A stretch of 64,000 nt of DNA from Sternotherus odoratus (Eukaryota; Chordata; Testudines; Kinosternidae). Below are positions 21,600-34,604 of the stretch, piece after piece. The stretch is from NCBI GenBank assembly GCA_032164245.1, contig JAVMKO010000006.1, positions 10,183,001-10,247,000 on the forward strand, read 5' to 3'. Below the pieces are notes generated by a model. It worked only from the letters and a program-made list of their open reading frames with translations. It ran no database searches and was not told where the DNA came from. The position numbers were made by a program, and so were the translations under genes. Every line of letters begins with the position of its first letter. Position 1 is the stretch's first letter.

Positions 21600-22670
21600 T
21601 CAGCCATCTCTTACTTTTCTTATGGTGATTATGGCAAATGCATCCATTTCAAATGTGATTGTAAAGATGTAATTGATCAGAGCCAGTATTTCAATATTGC
21701 AACGAATTCTCCCTCCTGGAATCTCTATTGCCTGGCTGTGTAGAAAGCCACAGGTCGAATCGTTCATAAACAGCTGCTCCACAAGCTTCTAACATCACCG
21801 TGTAATAGTGATAATGGCAAATCAAAAGCCATTTCCGATTCTCAATGCATAAATGTGGTGAATTAGGCCCCTAGATAATCTTTAGCTTGTTCAGATCCCA
21901 ACCCCGGGAGCCCCCTGAGGTGTGCATACTGTGCAAGAGAGAAAGCCTTCCTTTATCTGAGCCCTAGCGCAACAGGAACCAGGAGTGGAGCAATTTCAAT
22001 CACATGTTGCTGCCGCAAGCACAATACAATTAGAAATCTCTGCTGCTGGTCAATCAGCGAATACAACTAAAAATGTGCACGCAGCGGCAGCAGGCTGAGC
22101 GCGTCCTTGGGAGACCTTCCTGAAAGGTGATGGTGCTAAATAGAAGACTTTGCTGCTCCTCACCTGAACTCCTGTTTCACTGACTGTAAGTGACAAAGGG
22201 AGTTTTTTATTGTTAGAACATCCTTGGTTTTTATTGCTCATTTCCTTCTCTAAATCAGCCATCGGCAGCTGTACAGTGGTCAAATTTAGGGGGACTCTGT
22301 CATTTATCTTAGCGGCACGTGTGCTCCTAGAAGCCTTTCTTTAGCCCTTGAAAATACCCCTCAGGGCTCTGCTGTGTTGTTTAATGATGTCTTGATGGTG
22401 GTGATTTGGAGCCACCTGTTGGAAAGGGGGTACGCGTGGACTATGTGGTCTGGGATGCCTTGGTTCCTGGCAGAGGAAGAACTAGTCTCTTCCATTGACT
22501 GCTGTGCATGGTGAATAGAATTGGGATGAATTGTTTGAGCTTTGTTTGGTTTTCCCATTTTCCCCCTGAGTGGGGCAGTGCCATGCTTGTTCCGATGGCA
22601 GGACCACTACTGCAGCTGCACCCGCTTGCTCTCTGGGTAGAAAAATATGCCCTGCTGATCACACAGGAAT
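21600..22670. repeat. Segment B of an old collinear duplication
   Basis: Partner of 18540-19510, about 2.8-3.15 kb downstream in the same orientation. The strongest block is around 22094-22165 (GCTGAG, GAAAGGTGATGGTGCTAAAT, CTCCTCACCTGA). The varying offset implies insertions or deletions since divergence. Confidence 0.4.
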
Positions 22671-23712
22671 TAGGATACTTACATCAGAGGCTAGTACTTT
22701 CCTCCCAGAAATAAACAGTGATGTTCACCCCCAAATGTTGGTGCCCAGCATGGCTGCGCTAATCACCAGCCCCTCAGGCCAGCCCTGTAGTGAGCTGAGG
22801 AAGAGAGAGAGCCAAAGGCGAGATCAGAGAGGAAGGCTGAGGAGGAGGAACTGGGCGGCTGGCAGATGGCAGAGGGGGAGAGGAGAGACTATGTGGTGCT
22901 GTTCAAAAGAGGACAAAAAGTGGGGTGGGGGAGGGAGGTGGGCTGGAAGTGGCAGGGGTGAAAGAGGAGAAGCCCAACACCTCCTTCATGGTCTGATCCA
23001 GGCCGGGGAATGTGAGAAGAGAGGCCTCCACAAGAGAGAGGTGCTGGAGAGGCAGCATCAGACGAAGGGACCAGGCTGTCTCTGAGAGCCAGGAGCGGGA
23101 GGGGACGGCTGGGGACGGTTGTGCTGTTTGAGAGATGGGGTGGGCATTCCAGAGACCGCACGAGAAGGGGACTGGGATAAGAGGGGGCTGGGCATGAGGG
23201 TGAGGATGGTGATATGGGAGGGTCAGAGGTGATAGTGGGGATGGATATGGGAGGCGAAGAGGTTGGGGAGGACCAGGGTTGGGGCGAATGTCACCAGAAG
23301 TGAGGAGGAGGAGGAGGAGGAGGAGGAGGGTGAGGGCTTTGGATTTGAGCTGGCGGGAGGAGGGGAGAGAGTGGAGGGGAAGGGTAGGCAGAGCTGGTGG
23401 GTAGTATCGTGGGGTAAGGCTAACCAGGAGGGGGGAATTCTACCAGGAGGGGGAAGGGAGGAGGAGGAAGGAGGCAGATGGATGCCATGATGCAAAAGAG
23501 GAGTGTGGTGAGGGCCATGGGTGAGTGGCAGAGGGACAAATACTCAGGCCTGTGCCCCTGTATCACAGAGGAGGTTGATGCCTCTCACCTGCGTTCACTG
23601 GCCCCGCCCTTTGATGCAACTCTCCTGGAGAACAAAGCATCTCAAAACCGATTTCAGGCCTTATGCAGTGTCCTCATGCGGGTACATTGCAGCAGGATGG
23701 CCCAAGCGTATC
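22671..23712. other. Purine-rich stretch without gene
   Basis: From about 22800 to 23480 the plus strand is strongly G/A-rich (GGAGG, GAGAGG), including (GGA)n at 23303-23329. This purine bias creates open frames on both strands that I do not regard as coding. Confidence 0.5.
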
Positions 23713-23720
23713 CTATAGAG

Positions 23721-25540
23721 CAGTGGTCGCCAACCAGTGGTCCGTGGACCACTGATGGTCCACGAGAAAATTTTGGTGGTCCGTGGAGAAATTTGGACAT
23801 TATTGCAATTTTTAGGAAGATAAGTCCCTAGTAAAGGCTTCTTATTTGATAGCACTTCAAATCACAAAAAATAGAAAGCCGTATACGACTGGAGAAGAAT
23901 TAATTAAGCCTTGCTTGTTACAAGCCTGTGAAGAGGTTTTGGGGAAACAGGCTGCCCAGAAACTGAAAGTAATTCCTATGTCTTCTAACACTGTGAAGCG
24001 CAGAATTGAAGACATGGCCGAAGATATTGAAAATCAAATGATTGAAATGGTGAAAAATTCAACGTTTTATTCAATTCAACTCGACGAATCAACAGACATA
24101 ACTAACAAGGCAGTTCTCCTTTGTTTTGTGAGGTTTGAGTGTCAAGGAGAGCTAAAGGAAGAACTCCTCTGTTCGCTCAACTTGCCGGGTAGAACAACCA
24201 GCTCTGAGATTTTCGATGCACTTAATGGTTATTTCCTGAGACATGGTATTGAATGGAAGAAATATGTTGGGATATGCACAGACAGTGCCGCAAGCATGAC
24301 CGGGCATCATTCAGGAGTTGTTACAAAAGTGAAAGATGTTGGACACCCAGACATCTTGTTTACTCATTGTATTATACATCGTGAGCAACTTGCGGCGAAA
24401 AGAATGTCTCCAGAACTGCACGAAGTACTCTCTGATGTAATTAAAATTGTAAATGAAATTCGGCACAAAGCGCTCAATTCTCAAATATTTGAGGCACTTT
24501 GTGAAGAAATGGGCTCTCAATATACTCATCTTCTTCTTCACACTGAGGTGAGATGGCTGTCGGGGGGCAAAATACTAACCTGATTGTTCGACCTGCGCCA
24601 AGAAGTCAAGTTATTCTTCCAGCAGCAAAATAATTCGAAATTCCAAGATCTCTTGTCCGACGATGATTGGCTAGCCAAGCTTGCATACCTGGCAGATATT
24701 TTTTCACTGTTAAACGAGCTAAACACGTCCTTGCAAGGACAGCTTACGGACATGTTCACACTGCGAGGTAAAATGGATGCATTTCAAAAGAAAATATTGC
24801 TGTGGCAAACACGGTTGGCTGAAGAAGATCTGCAAATGTTCCCAAATCTTGATGAGTATATGAAAGAGGAGGATGTCAACCGACAGGTAATAACCATTGT
24901 TCAACAGCACTTACGGTCGCTCACAGAATCTTTTGGCCATTATTACCCAAAGGAAGAGGACCCCAGACATGGCAATATGTGGGTAATGGATCCATTTTCT
25001 GCGAAAATTGAAGATAGCAATTTGAGCATGAAAGAAAAAGAAAGCCTAATCGATCTATCATCTGGCGACAGTCTCAAAACTAAATTCCACTCGTCCTCAT
25101 CAAGACATCATTTTTGGCTCTCCGTAAAAAGTGAGTACCCAGTGCTGAGTGAAAAAGCCATCAAAATTTTGATTCCATTTGCAACAACCTATTTGTGTGA
25201 AAAGACATTCTCATCTGTTACGGCAATCAAAAACAAGTACCGCTGTTGGCTTGAAATACAAATGGCTCTCCGTGTTGCAGTGATGTCATTGGAGCCAAGA
25301 ATCCATAAACTTATTTCAAACAAGCAGCAACAAATATCGCACTAATAATTTTGTTATAATTAAACAAGCTTTAATAATTTTGTTATAATTAAACAAGTGC
25401 ATTTCATATTAATAAAATGGAACTTTTATGATTATTTTATAGATGTTTGTACCTTTTTAAAAAAATTCATGTTAGTGGTCCGCGGGATTCAAAATTGTAA
25501 GTTTAGTGGTCCGTGAGGTCTGAAAGGTTGGCGACCACTG
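23721..25540 (+). mobile_element. Complete hAT transposon
   Basis: The perfect 15-bp terminal inverted repeats are CAGTGGTCGCCAACC (23721-23735) and GGTTGGCGACCACTG (25526-25540). A perfect 8-bp target duplication, CTATAGAG, lies at 23713-23720 and 25541-25548. Subterminal copies of GTGGTCCGTGGA/TCCACG occur inside both ends. The 1,820-bp element encodes a transposase-like frame on the plus strand. Exact ends and duplication imply a comparatively recent insertion. Confidence 0.95.
23816..25345 (+). pseudogene. hAT transposase (ZBED5/SCAND3-like), one internal stop
   Basis: A single frame runs from just after a stop at 23813-23815 to TAA at 25343-25345, about 509 codons, broken only by TGA at 24581-24583. 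Features in order: KASYLIALQITKNRKPYT near the start, as in the region after the BED finger; LDESTDITNKAVLLCFVR, with the first catalytic-type acidic residues; TDSAASMTGHHSG; HCIIHREQLAAK; VRWLSGGK; and, near the C-terminus, ILIPFATTYLCEKTFSSV, the hAT dimerisation block. The BED zinc finger and its start codon are absent, so the N-terminus looks deleted. The stop sits where relatives usually have arginine; CGA to TGA by CpG deamination would explain it. It is probably non-functional as it stands. Host domestication is not suggested, since termini are intact. Confidence 0.85.
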
Positions 25541-25548
25541 CTATAGAG

Positions 25549-25844
25549 GACATGATCTTAAAGGTAATAGCCTCTGCTTGGATTGGGGTTTCTGTTCACT
25601 ATATTGCAACGGATCCTTTTATCCTTAGTGATTCAAGCTGTCCTACATCTTAGCACACACGGTGCAGTGCCTCCCCGAGCCCCCTGCTCAGCTCCTCACT
25701 TAGGAGGTGGAACATGTTTACTCGGGAAAGCTCAGCTCAGATGCTACATGGTTTTCAGCCTGGGCCTCCTTTTTCCATCTGGGTTTCATTGTGGCAAACA
25801 GAAGCACAATAGCTCCTCTGTGAAGCCAAGGCAACAGCCCTGGA
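25549..25844. other. Unannotated stretch
   Basis: No gene or recognised repeat between the hAT element and the SINE relic. Confidence 0.35.
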
Positions 25845-25920
25845 AGTTTTTTGGCCGGGATTTAGACCCCAACGTCCTCCTGGGTCCCGGCCCACTGCTC
25901 TAACCACTAAGCCTCCTCGA
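25845..25920 (-). repeat. tRNA-like SINE/MIR relic
   Basis: On the minus strand, GGAGGCTTAGTGGTTAGAGC (A-box like) is followed by GGGGTCTAAATCCCGGCC (B-box like). The inserted GACCCAGGAGGACG between them and lack of a tRNA fold suggest a MIR-type SINE, not a tRNA gene. Confidence 0.5.
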
Positions 25921-26191
25921 AATTGGGTCGTGACAAGAAAACACACAGTGGAGCCTACAGCCATTCCTGTGCTCATCTGCACAGGTTCGTGCAACCAACC
26001 AACCCTGGGGTTGAGGGCCTGTGCTCCGGCTGCGTCTGTAATTGCTGTCTGCACTGCCTAAGCCCTGAAAATCAGTCTGGAGACAGAGATGACTGACAGC
26101 GATTCTCTTGCCCAGCACAAAAGGGCTCCCGCATCCAGCCTCCTCTGCTGCAGGCTCGTAAAGGACCACGCAGGCCTAATGTTCTGCGGGG

Positions 26192-27590
<1,399 letters not shown>

Positions 27591-28000
27591 GAGGAACATT
27601 CTGGCCCTTCTCTGTACTTATATGCCCCCGCCCCATTACCACAGTACCTCAGCACCTCACCGTCTCTACCGTATTTATCCTTACTGCACTCCTGTGAGGA
27701 AGGGAAGTGCTATTATACCCATTTTACAGGTGGGGAACAGAGGCACAGACACAGAGGAGGCTTTAAGTGGTTTTCATCATATACAGGGTTTGCAGTTTGG
27801 TTCAATGGCTCTCAGCACTCCCACCATACAAATTCCTCTCACACCACTGCAAACTCCTATTGAAACAATGGGAGTTAGGCACCAAAACACCTAAACCTCT
27901 TGCCCAAGTTGACACAGGAAGTCTGCAGCATAGCAAGGAATCAGTTATGCCCCAGTCCTAGACTAGTATTCTAACCACTGGACTATACTTCCTCTCCTCC
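27591..28000 (-). repeat. MIR-type SINE relics and palindromic repeat piece
   Basis: On the minus strand, from about 28000 down, AAGTATAGTCCAGTGGTTAG then CCTGTGTCAACTTGGGCAAG follows the MIR order. ACAATGGGAGTTAGGCACC at 27865-27885 belongs to the palindromic family of 36618-36693. On the plus strand, CATTTTACAGGTGGGGAAC at about 27720 is another SINE-tail block. Confidence 0.5.
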
Positions 28001-28652
28001 AGATCACTCCCACTAAACAGGCTCTCTTGACGGAGTAATACAGGGGTGCTATTGTTTGGTCTGTTAAGGCATGATTTGAACCAGGGCTGCCCAGTGACGT
28101 TTTCATGCAGCCCGGCAAAGTGGCCAGCACCCATGGTCAGCGTTCTGGAAATCAAGGAACTTCAATGGTACAAATTGCAATTTTCTTATGTCTTTCAGCT
28201 TTGATGAATGTCTCAATCCCCTCCTAGCACAGGGGCCGCCGCACGGGAAAAGCCAGGTTGTCACCCTTGGTAACTTTAAGGCCCCAAATGTGACACAAAA
28301 GACAGGCTTGACAAACACAAGGCTTGATCTTTCCTAAGCTGTTGGTCTCTCCGTTCTTTCCCCTCTCCTGCTGTGCCCCCTTGGCTATGGGGCTCTGAGC
28401 TTCTGTGTATGGGCTAGAGGCAGCTCTGTGCGGGGATAGCACTTCTCTGAACGACCCAGACTGCGGCCTTTCTGTGCCCCCATGGTGAGTAAGACGAGGG
28501 GGATCACCTGGTGCCATCCTGGGGGCAGGGAGTGGGGTAAGACAGCAAAGGCTGGAGTAGTGTGAGCGTTGGAGCATTCAATGAGCAGCGAGGCTGGGAT
28601 GTTGGGAGCACTTCGCAACTAATACTGATACTAGTCAGCAGGCTGAGTGTGC
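28001..28652. other. Unannotated stretch
   Basis: No gene or recognised repeat. A 117-codon minus-strand open frame at 28224-28577 shows no motif. Confidence 0.35.
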
Positions 28653-28762
28653 TTTGGGGGAGTGTTTTGGGCACAGCGGTGCATCTGTCAGCTCTAGCCT
28701 ATGGCCGCTGCAGCTAATTCCAGTAAGAAGGCTCTGATTTGTGAGCTGTTTCCCTGAGGGGG
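28653..28762. repeat. 110-bp near-identical repeat, copy 1
   Basis: Begins TTTGGGGGAGTGTTTTGGG and ends GTTTCCCTGAGGGGG. It matches 30071-30180 with only about two differences (CTGCAGC/CCGCAGC and CCCTGAG/CCATGAG), same orientation, 1.42 kb apart. Confidence 0.85.
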
Positions 28763-29096
28763 AAAAGCTGGAGGTCAGAAATCTGTAAGCTGTCAGTGGA
28801 TACGGTCTTTCATCAGTGTGCATCGATCATACCCTGCACGGTAGGGATTTGCAGACCTGACACTCTCCTGAGTGCAGGGGCTGCTCCCGCCGGGTGCCCT
28901 CCACAGGCTGCTAGACATCCAGTAGGAGAGGGAAAAAGCAAAGTACTGGCCCTAGCCAGCTGCCACGCCAGGTGCAGAGCCTAGTGCAAGCTGCACCCTA
29001 CTAAAGGCTAATGTAGCAGTCATGCTCCTGGGAGCTCCCAGAGGTGCTGTGCCAGGCCAGCTTGAAATGTAATACCTCCTGGAGGTCACCCTGGAG

Positions 29097-29216
29097 TAGG
29101 GTGACCAGACGTCCCGATTTTATAGGGACAGCCCCGATTTTGGGGTCTTTCACTTATATCGGCTCCTGTTACCCCCCACCCCCATCCCGATTTTTCACAC
29201 TTGTCTGATCACCCTA
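29097..29216. mobile_element. 120-bp hAT-type MITE
   Basis: Ends TAGGGTGACCAGACG and (reversed) TAGGGTGATCAGACA form terminal inverted repeats. A perfect 8-bp duplication CCCTGGAG lies at 29089-29096 and 29217-29224. The interior repeats CCCGATTTT words. This sequence is a very common MITE type in turtles as I recall. Confidence 0.85.
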
Positions 29217-29685
29217 CCCTGGAGCAATGCAGCTTTGCACCATCCCCGTAGCTCTCATGCAGAATCCGGTCCATTGGGGTTGCAGAGGTCTCCTTCACTA
29301 GTGGTGTTCAGGCCTGGTGTCTGGAAGCCACTCCCCTAAACTTCGAGAGCTGTTTCCTCTGGGACTCTTGGAATAACACGATGTTCTTTTTCCCGTGGGT
29401 GAAAGAGTAACTTTCTCATTGTGAATTGCATTGCTGCTAAATCAGCTAACGCAGAGAAACTGGGTGAGAGCCCCCTGACAGGACACTGAATGGTAGGAAG
29501 TGGAACCAATCTCTTGAGCTGCATAACTGGTAACACTCTCCCTTTTGGGAGCAACATTCTTCCTCAAACAGTGATGAGAATTTCCTCGAACCGCTCCGAC
29601 GACATAGCCTTTCCCCAGGATACCCGACTTCAGATAGTGCCCAGAATTTCCATGGGATCAGACTTAAGGTGATGTCTGTTCTCCC

Positions 29686-30070
29686 ATGTAGTGGGGCAGC
29701 TGCCCCACACCTGCAGAGCAGTGGATAAAAGCAGCCCTGGAGAGGGCTGCAGGTGTGAAGGGCTGGTTGGAGTAGCAGCCACAGCTTAATTAGGGTCCAG
29801 CTGGCCCTTATAAGAGGGTTGTGGCCAGATGCTGGAAATAGTCTCCCTCTGGCTCTGGAGGGAGATGGACCTACCTGCCTGAAAGCGCAAAGGGTACTGA
29901 GGGTGGAGCAGTGCTGGGAAGCTCAGGCCTGGCATCCTCCCAGGCTGCAGCCTGATGGAAAGGCCTGGAGGCACAGCAGGACATACCCCCATAATCCCAG
30001 ACCTGTACCATGGCCCTACTCCTTTTCTTGGAGAGGCAGCCACAAGGACTTCCCTATAACCCCCAGGAAG
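29686..30070 (+). mobile_element. Possible LTR fragment
   Basis: TGTAGTGGGGCAGCTGCCCC (palindromic), then GGATAAAAGCAGCC (TATA-like), then CTTATAAGAGG and GC-rich sequence resemble an LTR promoter region. I see no target duplication or paired LTR, so this is tentative. Confidence 0.3.
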
Positions 30071-30180
30071 TTTGGGGGAGTGTTTTGGGCACAGCGGTGC
30101 ATCTGTCAGCTCTAGCCTATGGCCGCCGCAGCTAATTCCAGTAAGAAGGCTCTGATTTGTGAGCTGTTTCCATGAGGGGG
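30071..30180. repeat. 110-bp near-identical repeat, copy 2
   Basis: Direct-orientation partner of 28653-28762, lying just after the LTR-like segment and before a CR1 end. High identity against otherwise unrelated flanks suggests either a recent local copy or two young members of one family. Confidence 0.85.
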
Positions 30181-30259
30181 ACCCCTTCCTCCACTGGGGA
30201 GCAACAGAGTTGTGATGGGAGCGGTGGGAGGGGGATTCTGGAACACTTACATCTGACTG

Positions 30260-30720
30260 ATTAGGGGCCTGGAGCGCATGATATATGAGGAGAGGCTGAG
30301 AGAACTGGGATTGTTTAGTCTACAGAAGAGAAGACTGAGGGGGGATTTGATAGGTGCTTTCAACTACCTGAAAGGGGGTTCTAAAGAGGATGGATCTAGA
30401 CTGTTCTCAGTGGTACCAGATGACAGAACAAGGAGTAATGGTCACAAGTTGCAGTGGGGAAGGTTTAGATTGGATATTAGGAAAAACTTTTTCACTAGGA
30501 GGGTGGTCAAGCATTGGAATGGGTTACCTAGGAGGGTGGTGGAATCTCCTTCCTTAGAGGTTTTTAAGGTCAGGCTTGACAAAGCCCTGGCTGGGATGAT
30601 TTAGTTGGGGATTTAGTTTGGTGATTGGTCCTGCTTTGAGCAGGGGGTTGGACTAGATGATCTCCAGAGGTCCCTTCCAACCCTGATATTCTATGATTCT
30701 AAGATTCTATGATTCTGTGA
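30260..30720 (+). pseudogene. CR1 LINE 3' end with ORF2 C-terminus
   Basis: A plus-strand frame encodes the CR1 C-terminal region: [62 protein letters not shown] and [12 protein letters not shown], ending in a stop at 30604. It is followed by the CR1 untranslated tail (GGTTGGACTAGATGATCTCC) and the terminal ATTCTATGATTCT-type repeats at about 30690-30718. CR1 elements are usually 5' truncated, as here; the reverse transcriptase and endonuclease are absent. The frame is intact for over 100 codons, so this copy is fairly young. Confidence 0.9.
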
Positions 30721-31830
30721 CTGCTGGTGTATGTACTGGTGTAGGTGGGCTCAGCCCACTTCCCTCTTCTCCTGCCAGACAGAGTGCTACTGAGCTGTTA
30801 TTGGTGGGGGCCCCTCAAAGCAATGGCTCTTGGTGTTAACACCTCATTGAGATGAACAGGACTCTTGACACTTCGCTGAGCTGTTGTTTCAAGCTCTCTG
30901 CAGACGGAGGTGGACACTGCCATATCATTTACACTCAGGTCACATGTTCAAGCTTTTCTGTGCACTCATGTGGGCTAGAAACCTACTCTTTAAAAAAAGA
31001 AAAGAAAACTAAGACTCTGCCTGCATTGCGTGATTCCAGGAAGTGAGACCTCGGCACAAGCTTATTGTACCTATAGCTTAATCTGGCCCTGGCTAAAATT
31101 CGGGTTCTGCTGTATCTAAAAATATTCAGCAGAAGCTGAATCGGTTGAACGATGCTGGTTATACAATGAGTTCCTCATTGCCATGACTATAATCCATGCA
31201 GAGGTATGTGCACTGGCAAGCATAGCGCAGGATACAGAGGGACTTCTGATAATTTATACATGGTTACTGTTGCCAGGGAAACCACTTCACCTTTTTATTT
31301 CACGTGCCATCTCAATGCTACACGATAACAGCCCTCTGTGGAACCACACAAAACCCAAAGGCGTGTCGAAAGAATTTATTATGATAGTTGCCATTACAAG
31401 AGAAGGCAGATAAAAACACACTGAGTAGGAAATCAGAGGGGCTTCTGGCTCTTTGTAGCTGGTGGCTCTGTGTTTGGCCGACGCCCCTTGTTCTGAATTC
31501 AGACTTCAGAGCAACCTGGCTGTGTAACAGCGCTTAAATAAGCAATAAACAGCAAAAACAATCCCTAAAGAAGCTGAAGGCATTAAGCTCTGGTTAACAT
31601 AGTCCAAGGGCTTTTATTTAATTTGAGGGGATTATTAGGAAGAATATTAGAAATGTGGGTCTGGGTGGAATGTAAAGTCAATTTGTCTCCTACTGTGTGA
31701 AGTATCTATACAGATATGCTGAAGTGGACCAAAATGGAAAAAGATTCCTACAAATTCTTCAAGTCGGGGGGGGGGGAACTCAGCAGAAACTTAGCTGTGA
31801 TTGGAAGTTTTACCAATACCAGAGCATGTG
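30721..31830. other. Unannotated stretch
   Basis: No gene is supported. The segment 31070-31420 looks non-repetitive and AT-rich. Confidence 0.35.
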
Positions 31831-32830
31831 TCAGGGCATCTTCTTCTGAAAAATGACCAGCCTAGATTTAAGGTTCTGTGGAAAGAAAGTCTCAGTGTAG
31901 TGAGCATGTAAAGATGATGATGTCATGGGTCCTGCAAGCTGAAAAGAGCCAGTGTGAACCTCCAGATCGTCATGTCTATGGGCCTTCAAGGCGCAGTCAT
32001 CTGCGAAAAGTGCCGCAACAAGAAGTCTCTCCAGCATCTCGGTCTTAGCATGGAGTCTTTGAAGATCAAAGAGGGAGCCATTGAGTTGGTAGTGGATGCA
32101 TATCACCTGATCCAAGTCCTTTCTGGCAGGGAGGAGGACACAGGCAAAAAACAAGTCGAACAGCACTGGAGCAAATATACAGCCTTGCTTCACTGGACTG
32201 GAGATTTCCAGTGCATCAGAAGAGTCATCACTGCAGAGCACTTGCACTGTCATGTGGTCCTGGAACAGGCTGAGGGTTTGTATGAACCTTCTTTGGCAGC
32301 CCAATTTATGGCAAGAGATCCTCTCTGTTGATTGTATCCAAAGCTTTGATCAAGTCGATGAAAACTGCATACAAGTTCATGCTCTGCTCTAAACATTTTT
32401 CCTGGACCTCCCTTATGACAAAGATCATGTCTGAAGTACGACGACCTGGTCTGAAACCACACTGGGCTTCTGGCAGATTTTTCTCACATATGTTTGTAGT
32501 GACTCTATTCAGTAGAATGTGAGCTAGTATTTTCCCTGCTGTACAGAGGAGAGAAATGCCTCTGTAGTTTCCTCAGTCAGCTTTGCTGCCTTTGTTTTTG
32601 AACAGTGATATGATAATAGCATCTTTGAAGTCTTGTAGCATTCTTCCTTTCAAATGCTTCTCAAGATGTCATGAAACACCTCAATAACCTTTGGGCCTTC
32701 TACTTCATACAATTCTGCTGGAATACCATCCTTTCTGCACGCTTTGCTAGAGTTTGATGGCTTTCATGATTTCTTCAACTGATGGAGGGAGGCCAAGATC
32801 CTCTAGATGGGTTTCTTGGGTAATTGATCA
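31831..32830 (-). pseudogene. Non-LTR retrotransposon reverse transcriptase, decayed
   Basis: Read on the minus strand: GIPAELYE near 32730, NYRGISLLCTAGKILAHILL near 32560, QCGFRPGRRTSDMIFVIREV near 32440, LYAVFIDLIKALDTINRE near 32350, then after a frameshift SPVKQGCIFAPVLFDLFF near 32190 and LFADDCALKAHRH (catalytic FADD box) near 32000. These are reverse transcriptase motifs in order. At least one frameshift and several stops make it inactive. It is not CR1; I recall similar proteins from fish and invertebrates but cannot fix the clade. Endonuclease and 3' end are not seen. Confidence 0.85.
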
Positions 32831-33148
32831 AGGCCATGCTGATTGCCTGTGGATACCCTATTGAGTAGACTATTGACGTGTTCAGTCCACTTTCATGTAC
32901 ACCAACAAACTACAATCCAACAATTCCTGTGCACTGCCTTACAATCTCCTTTCAAGCAATCCATACGCCATCGCAGAGTAGATCTGCACAAGACACACAA
33001 CCACTTATTTTAGGCTCTTTTCTCCTGCGGGGGAGGGGCGGTGAGGGCTGGGTGGGGAAGAGCAGGCAAATTGCAAATATTTGACAGGAAATCTAGCAAG
33101 ATTAGAATAACATACACATTCCACTGGTTATTTTACACTCTACCTGGA
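32831..33148. other. Unannotated stretch
   Basis: No gene or recognised repeat. Confidence 0.3.
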
Positions 33149-33250
33149 GGAAAGGTGGCTCAGTGGTTAGGGCACTAGCTTTGGACCTGGGTTCAGGTCT
33201 TCCTTTTGCCAAAGACCCCCATGTGAACTTGGGTAAATCACTTAAGGTAA
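33149..33250 (+). repeat. MIR SINE
   Basis: GGTGGCTCAGTGGTTAGGGC, GGACCTGGGTTCAGGTCTTC and CATGTGAACTTGGGTAAATC follow the MIR head-to-core order, ending in CACTTAAGG. Confidence 0.7.
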
Positions 33251-33640
33251 CATTTTCAAACGTGCCTAAGTGACTTAGGAGCCTACATTCCATTTCAAAA
33301 GTGGCACTTAAGGCTCAGATTTTCAAAGGGGTATTAGGTACCTAACTCCTACACCTTTCAGATCTGGACCTTTGGAGCCTAAATCCCATTGTCTTTCAAT
33401 GAGATGTATACTTCTAAGTATCTCAGGGGCAGATTTTTAAAGGTCCTAAAGGTGCTGGTAGGTGTCTGGTGAGATGCACAAAAATGCCCTGGCACCTAAC
33501 TCCCACTGAAACCAATGGCAGTTAGGCACCTAGATGCTTCAAAAAACCCACTAGGTGCCTATTTACCTTTAAAATTTGCCCCTACATAATTTTCAAATGG
33601 CGCATGGGCTCCTAAGTCACTTAGGCATGTTTGAACCCCC
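33251..33640. repeat. Cluster of palindromic TTAGGCACCTAA repeats
   Basis: Several copies of (T)TAGGTACCTAACTCC, AATGGCAGTTAGGCACC and AGGTGCCTATTTACC occur with inverted partners. They belong to the family of 9203-9290 and 36618-36693, here probably two or three nested or adjacent copies. Confidence 0.5.
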
Positions 33641-34604
33641 CCCCCCCTTAGTCTCTCTCTCTGCCACGCTTTGCCAGCCATAAAATACACTGATAAATAT
33701 GTGGTAAAGATAGTGAGTCACTCAGATACCACAATAATGTGGGGCTCTGTGGGTGCCATAGATAGCTAAAGAGGATTTGCTGCGATTCCCACGTCAAACC
33801 TTAACAAGCTTCATGGTGGGTGAGCATTTCTGAAACTAACGAGCCCTATGCCTTCCATCACATACTTGTGTGCAGATCTAGCCCTGACAAGATGAAGGGT
33901 CAAATGTGCGCCTGATTTATACCGGTTGCAACCCTGTTGTATTCCGTCAGGATGGAATCTGGCACTAAGGGTAAGTGAAGAAGTTATGCAATGACGACAT
34001 AGCTAAATAGAGAGACACCTTTGAAATAGGAAAAACGCTACCGTGAAATACAGTATTGTTTGGGAGAAAGGAGCCGAGATAGTCAAATGACATCTACTTT
34101 TACTGGCTAGTTATATACTGGAGGCTACAGCTGCTTGACTAGTCATTTTATTGGCTATTTGTTGTGAAGCAGGAACATAGCTGGATGATAAGCTAGAAGC
34201 AGCACATGAAGGCTCAAGGGACACCAGGTTTACTCCAACCGCTCTGCCTATTCCATCAGCACAACTTCTCTTTGGGAGCGATGCTATTCCACGTTTTGCA
34301 CCTTTGCACCAAAGTTTGGCTAACTTTTCTTACAATACTCTGAATGCCTACCAAGCAAAGCAGTAGAATCAGCATGGGGAGTTCTGATTTAGGCTGATGT
34401 TTACTGATTTCTCTTGTTATAGATTTGCAACAGTAGTTAACAAATGAATTTATCTGCTAGCTCATTCCAAGAATTATATTAACTTCAGCTCTGGCCCTTA
34501 CCATGAAGTCTCTTGAAATGTAGTTGGTCATCATAGTATAACTGATACCAAAACTTTATATGGTCAAAACACTGGGGAACGTTCAAGCCCAGATCATGTT
34601 CTCA
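33641..34604. other. Unannotated AT-rich stretch
   Basis: No gene or recognised repeat. Confidence 0.35.

Noticed and set aside
22570..23495. Arg/Glu-rich and Pro/Ser-rich ORFs
   Set aside because: Purine-rich low-complexity DNA gives open frames on both strands.
25845..25920. Possible minus-strand tRNA gene
   Set aside because: Extra sequence between the box motifs and mismatched arms suit a MIR-type relic better.
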